28,603 bases of DNA from Thermodesulfovibrionia bacterium (lineage in GTDB: Bacteria > Nitrospirota > Thermodesulfovibrionia > UBA6902), in contig CAMYJJ010000010.1 in the NCBI GenBank assembly GCA_947258735.1, positions 1 to 28,603 on the forward strand. The letters run 5' to 3'. A program made the position numbers and the translations under genes. Below are positions 26,065-28,603 of the stretch, one piece after another (position 1 is the first letter of the stretch; the number at the start of each line of letters is the position of its first letter). The notes beneath the pieces were generated by a model. It searched no databases. It was not told the origin of the DNA and worked only from the letters and a program-made list of their open reading frames with translations.

Positions 26065-27020
26065 TCAATACCGTTTAAAATCCTCTGACACCTGAACGAG
26101 TACGTGGATCATTCCGGCGTCTGGCGGTGAATGAGTACCGTCCGGCACTATCCGCAGGTCCGATTCCGGAAGGGTGTTATGCAGGTCCCATGCAGAGATC
26201 ACGGGGCACACGATATCGTGCCGCCTCTGAACGATACGGCAGGGGATATTGCTGATTATCTGACAGGTGTCAAGAAGAAAGTTGTCGGACTTCATAAAGA
26301 ATTTATTTAAGGTATAGTGGCACTCAATATTCCCTATGGAAAGTGCTGTTCCTGTATCAGTCATCTCTTTAAGTGTTTCGGGGTCGGGAAGAAGGGTCAT
26401 GATTGACGCCTCCCACCGGGCCATGCCCGGGCTGCGGCGAGCTGTTCCTCCTCAGTGCCTGATGTCAAAATATTATAGTAGGCCTCAACATTGTCTTTGA
26501 ATGTGTGCCCCGTGATAGGAGTCATGTACTTTTGCCATTTATCAGGAAAAATTTGTGAAGCCCCTCCTTCCTGATGAAACCACGTAATCTCCCGGGGACG
26601 TCCCAGGAAAATTCCGCGGATAATAATGCCGGCTACGTGTTTAGGATTATTGATCGCGTAACTCAGAGCGAGCGTACTCCCCCAGCTTCCGCCCATAATG
26701 ATCCAGTCTTCGATACCAAGATGTAACCGTAGCTTTTCAATGTCTTCAACGAGGTCCCACGTGGTATTCTCCCGTAATTCCGTATGGGGCCTGCTGCGAC
26801 CGGCGCCGCGCTGATCTGAGAGGATCACCCGGTAATGGAGAGGGTCAAAAAAACGGCGGTATACAGGCAGAATGCCCACACCCGGTCCGCCGTGAAGTAA
26901 AAACGCGGAACGACCTGACGGATTACCGGCTTCCTCATAATGGATTGTATGAAGGTCTGAAACTTTTAAATAATCAGTGTTATAAGGTTCTGCCTCGGGG
27001 ATAAATGTTCGTTTGTTCAT
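26065..27020 (-). pseudogene. pip: Proline iminopeptidase, frameshifted
   Basis: Two frames together give a full alpha/beta-hydrolase of the proline iminopeptidase family, which removes N-terminal proline from peptides. Frame one (27020 to 26397) has the oxyanion motif LLHGGPGVG, SDQRGAGRSRPH and the nucleophile motif MGGSWGSTLALSYA (Ser112), up to LAAARAW. Frame two (to 26065) continues ARWEASI, then the Asp motif RRHDIVCP and the His motif GTHSPPDAG. Family members read ..AW.RWE across this point, and adding one base in ATGGCCCGG (about 26418-26422) restores AWARWEAS. So this is a single-base deletion, or a sequencing or assembly error in a G/C run; all catalytic residues are otherwise intact. 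The minus-strand TATAAT at 27030-27035 sits very near the ATG, which has no ribosome site. Confidence 0.88.
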
Positions 27021-27051
27021 GACAATTCAATTATAGCAGAACGTTTATCTG

Positions 27052-27078
27052 CCCTATCGAGGTCAAACCTCGATAGGG
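27052..27078. repeat. REP palindrome 1 (downstream of RAYT)
   Basis: CCCTATCGAGGT and ACCTCGATAGGG form a perfect 12-base stem with a CAA loop. It lies directly after the transposase stop codon (27079-27081) and may also terminate its transcript. Confidence 0.85.
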
Positions 27079-27717
27079 TCAGTCAATTCGGTCAGTTGTG
27101 TAATTGATAATGCCTTCATTCCCTCCGAAAACTTCGAGCAGGAAATCCCTGTTCGTAATATCAGGAAAGTTGTCTTTACCCGCATAATCGGAGAAACTGC
27201 TCCATCGATAATCCATCAGGAACTCTATCGAGGTCCGACCTCGATAATTGAGTTTGAGGGGGTTGGTGTGGATGTAGTGAGGGAGATGGAGAAAGTGGGT
27301 TTCGTTATAGAGGTGTTCAGCTTTGAATTTTCCCTGAAAGAGAACTCCGGAGCGATCATACTTCCTGTTAAAGTACATGGTATAGCCTGTACCCAGTTTC
27401 CGCATAAACCTGGTTATGCCCTTGTCATTCACCTGCCTGAGCATCAAGTGATAATGATTGGGCATGAGACTGAATGCCAGTATCTCTACAAGTGGGTACT
27501 TAGTGGTCTTGTGGAAAATGATTGATGCCCCGGGATTCCGCCCAGTTGCTGACTGATATCTGTAGCTCGTATTGAGCGTCGGATACTCGTCGTTAAACTC
27601 ATACAGACTATTGACGAAACGATGGTAATCGTTTTCATCAGCAAACAGCTCGCGTCTTTCTACACTGCGATTATAGACATGATAGATCTCTCCAGTAGTG
27701 AATTCAACTTTCCGCAT
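27079..27717 (-). CDS. REP-associated tyrosine transposase (RAYT)
   Basis: The 212-residue protein is a Y1/HUH single-strand transposase of the RAYT group, related to IS200/IS605 TnpA and associated with mobilising REP palindromes. It shows the N-terminal TGEIYHVYNRSVERRELFAD, the metal-binding HUH motif in SLMPNHYHLML (His88 and His90), the catalytic tyrosine region KLGTGYTMYFNRKY (Tyr112), then SGVLFQGKFKAE and LPHYIHTNPLKLN. Length is typical. Four palindromes sharing TATCGAGGT / ACCTCGATA lie at and around the gene, one inside the coding sequence where it encodes residues 158-164. No ribosome site is visible at the ATG, consistent with low expression. All catalytic residues seem intact, so it may be active. 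Confidence 0.9.
   Translation of the reverse strand: MRKVEFTTGEIYHVYNRSVERRELFADENDYHRFVNSLYEFNDEYPTLNTSYRYQSATGRNPGASIIFHKTTKYPLVEILAFSLMPNHYHLMLRQVNDKGITRFMRKLGTGYTMYFNRKYDRSGVLFQGKFKAEHLYNETHFLHLPHYIHTNPLKLNYRGRTSIEFLMDYRWSSFSDYAGKDNFPDITNRDFLLEVFGGNEGIINYTTDRID
27226..27246. repeat. REP palindrome 2 (inside RAYT coding sequence)
   Basis: TATCGAGGT and ACCTCGATA flank a CCG loop (CGG on the coding strand). It occupies exactly seven codons of the transposase gene, coding for Y-R-G-R-T-S-I. Confidence 0.85.
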
Positions 27718-27736
27718 TTTGAAATTATCAGGCAGG

Positions 27737-27761
27737 AATATCGAGGTGAGACCTCGATATT
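27737..27761. repeat. REP palindrome 3 (upstream of RAYT)
   Basis: AATATCGAGGT and ACCTCGATATT form a perfect 11-base stem with a GAG loop, 19 bases before the transposase ATG on its 5' side. Confidence 0.85.
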
Positions 27762-27811
27762 TTTGCCATGTCCCTTGTGATGTACTATAACATACTCAAA
27801 TCCGTTTGTTG

Positions 27812-27832
27812 TATCGAGGTCGGACCTCGCTA
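27812..27832. repeat. REP palindrome 4 (upstream, one mismatch)
   Basis: TATCGAGGT pairs with ACCTCGCTA around a CGG loop, with a single mismatch. Its loop matches that of palindrome 2 read on the opposite strand, so the two are inverted relative to each other. Confidence 0.75.
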
Positions 27833-27878
27833 GGATTGTGATAAGGTGTAGACGTGACATCCAGTATGACATCAGGGA

Positions 27879-28603
27879 CTAATTTAGTATCCCGATACTT
27901 CCGATTGAATTGTTCAGACCGACAGGATCCGAAAGATTTTCGACAAGGGTTCCGTCTGCCTTAAACAGCATCAGATTGCGCCCTACAGGCAGTGCTTCAT
28001 GGCTTGCACTCTGAAGGTCTGTAGGGGGAATATCATAATAAAGGAAATACTTCCCGTCTCCCAAGTCACTTTCTTCATACTTAAGTGAATGAACAAGCCC
28101 TGCTCCCCCATTGTAGGCATACTCGTCAAATGCAACCAGCACGAAACTTCCATCAAAGGTATCACTGATAAAGATCCTGTCCGGGTGATAGCCAATTATG
28201 TCATCAATATACTCAAATGTTAAATATTCAATTTCCGGTAATCCCGATACATTATCGCTGTAATCAGCATGATGGGGGAAATCAAGGGCCCTCGTTTGGA
28301 CATTCGTCTGCCCTGCCAGATCATGGCGGGTACCGTTAATATAAATAAAGTAATCAGCATTATAGTTGTGTGACACATCATACATCTGCGGATTGATGAG
28401 ACTTCCGTCATCTGCGAGAATAGTTTTGTACATGTAGGGAAGTGCCGTCTCAACCCGGGAATTCCAGTTTGTCTCTCTAATCACCGCTATATCTTTGTAA
28501 ACTGCCAATATCTGGTAATGCGTTTCCAGTTTATCTGAACTGACAGGCGATGTCTCCCTCAGCTGACCGTTTATGAACAGCTCCTCAAAATACTGCCCGT
28601 TGT
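27879..28603 (-). CDS. C-terminal part of an unknown protein (runs off window)
   Basis: The reading frame is open from the right edge to a stop at 27879, giving at least 241 residues. An internal TTG at 28508 is possible as a start but is not needed, because coding-like sequence (YFEELFINGQLRETSP, then LETHYQILAVYKDIAVI) continues upstream of it. I do not recognise a domain. The visible part is rich in aromatic and acidic residues and looks beta-stranded (DYFIYINGTRHDL, RIFISDTFDGSFVLVAFDEY, GKYFLYYDIPP, NLMLFKADGTLVENLSDP), which would suit a secreted repeat-type protein; this is a guess. The N-terminus, and so any signal peptide, lies outside the window. Confidence 0.65.
   Translation of the reverse strand, partial: NGQYFEELFINGQLRETSPVSSDKLETHYQILAVYKDIAVIRETNWNSRVETALPYMYKTILADDGSLINPQMYDVSHNYNADYFIYINGTRHDLAGQTNVQTRALDFPHHADYSDNVSGLPEIEYLTFEYIDDIIGYHPDRIFISDTFDGSFVLVAFDEYAYNGGAGLVHSLKYEESDLGDGKYFLYYDIPPTDLQSASHEALPVGRNLMLFKADGTLVENLSDPVGLNNSIGSIGILN

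Noticed and set aside
27052..27832. CRISPR-like palindromic repeats
   Set aside because: Only four copies at irregular distances, with one inside a gene and a RAYT transposase beside them; REP elements explain them.

Overview
The window reads as about 28.6 kb of chromosome from a Gram-negative, didermic, free-living bacterium of moderate GC (roughly mid-40s percent by eye). Supporting signs are a tripartite RND efflux system with a lipoprotein outer-membrane channel, heavy cyclic-di-GMP signalling (one REC-GGDEF-EAL protein and two membrane HD-GYP proteins), a 'two-CW' cysteine protein, a spore-photoproduct-lyase-like radical SAM enzyme in a non-sporulating context, and families of small palindromic repeats. 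This mix resembles uncultivated Nitrospirota or Desulfobacterota, but that placement is an inference. No rRNA, tRNA, CRISPR array or prophage was seen.

Layout. (1) 142-6796, minus strand: an efflux operon in the order TetR regulator, outer-membrane factor, periplasmic adaptor, RND pump. A 22-bp palindromic operator overlaps the promoter just before the regulator. An unusual pair of convergent heptanucleotide arrays (18 units in all) lies between the adaptor and pump genes. (2) 6910-19097: a signalling block, all minus except one gene. It holds the REC-GGDEF-EAL regulator, a Bpt-type aminoacyl-tRNA-protein transferase, two paralogous HD-GYP sensors (9776-11986 and 16320-19097) and a small two-CW protein directly downstream of the second sensor. 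A fused HyuA-HyuB 5-oxoprolinase-type gene (12251-15892, plus) sits between the two sensors. A long imperfect inverted repeat closes the convergent gap between oxoprolinase and two-CW genes. (3) 19261-24904: a SprT-like metalloprotease and a small CxxC protein (plus strand) with an 83-bp palindromic repeat element between them. These face a tightly packed minus-strand operon: nucleoside-phosphorylase/GT2 fusion, ParB-like protein, SPL-like radical SAM protein. A HAD phosphatase diverges from that operon. (4) 24997-25892, plus: a 69-aa unknown protein and a rubrerythrin-like diiron protein. (5) 26065-28603, minus: a frameshifted proline iminopeptidase, a REP-associated tyrosine transposase (RAYT) with four matching palindromes (one inside its own coding sequence), and the C-terminal part of an unknown protein that runs off the right edge.

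How the genes may work together. The efflux genes form a self-contained, probably autoregulated pump. The three cyclic-di-GMP enzymes suggest locally clustered synthesis and degradation of that messenger, with the HD-GYP proteins reading periplasmic signals. The best candidate for an undescribed system is the phosphorylase/GT2-ParB-SPL operon. Its genes overlap or nearly touch (4-bp overlap, then a 3-bp gap), and the SPL-like protein appears to lack the hydrogen-donor cysteine of the Bacillus enzyme. A SprT-like protease (a family linked to DNA-protein crosslink repair) lies nearby. A nucleic-acid repair or nucleoside-modification role is possible but unproven.
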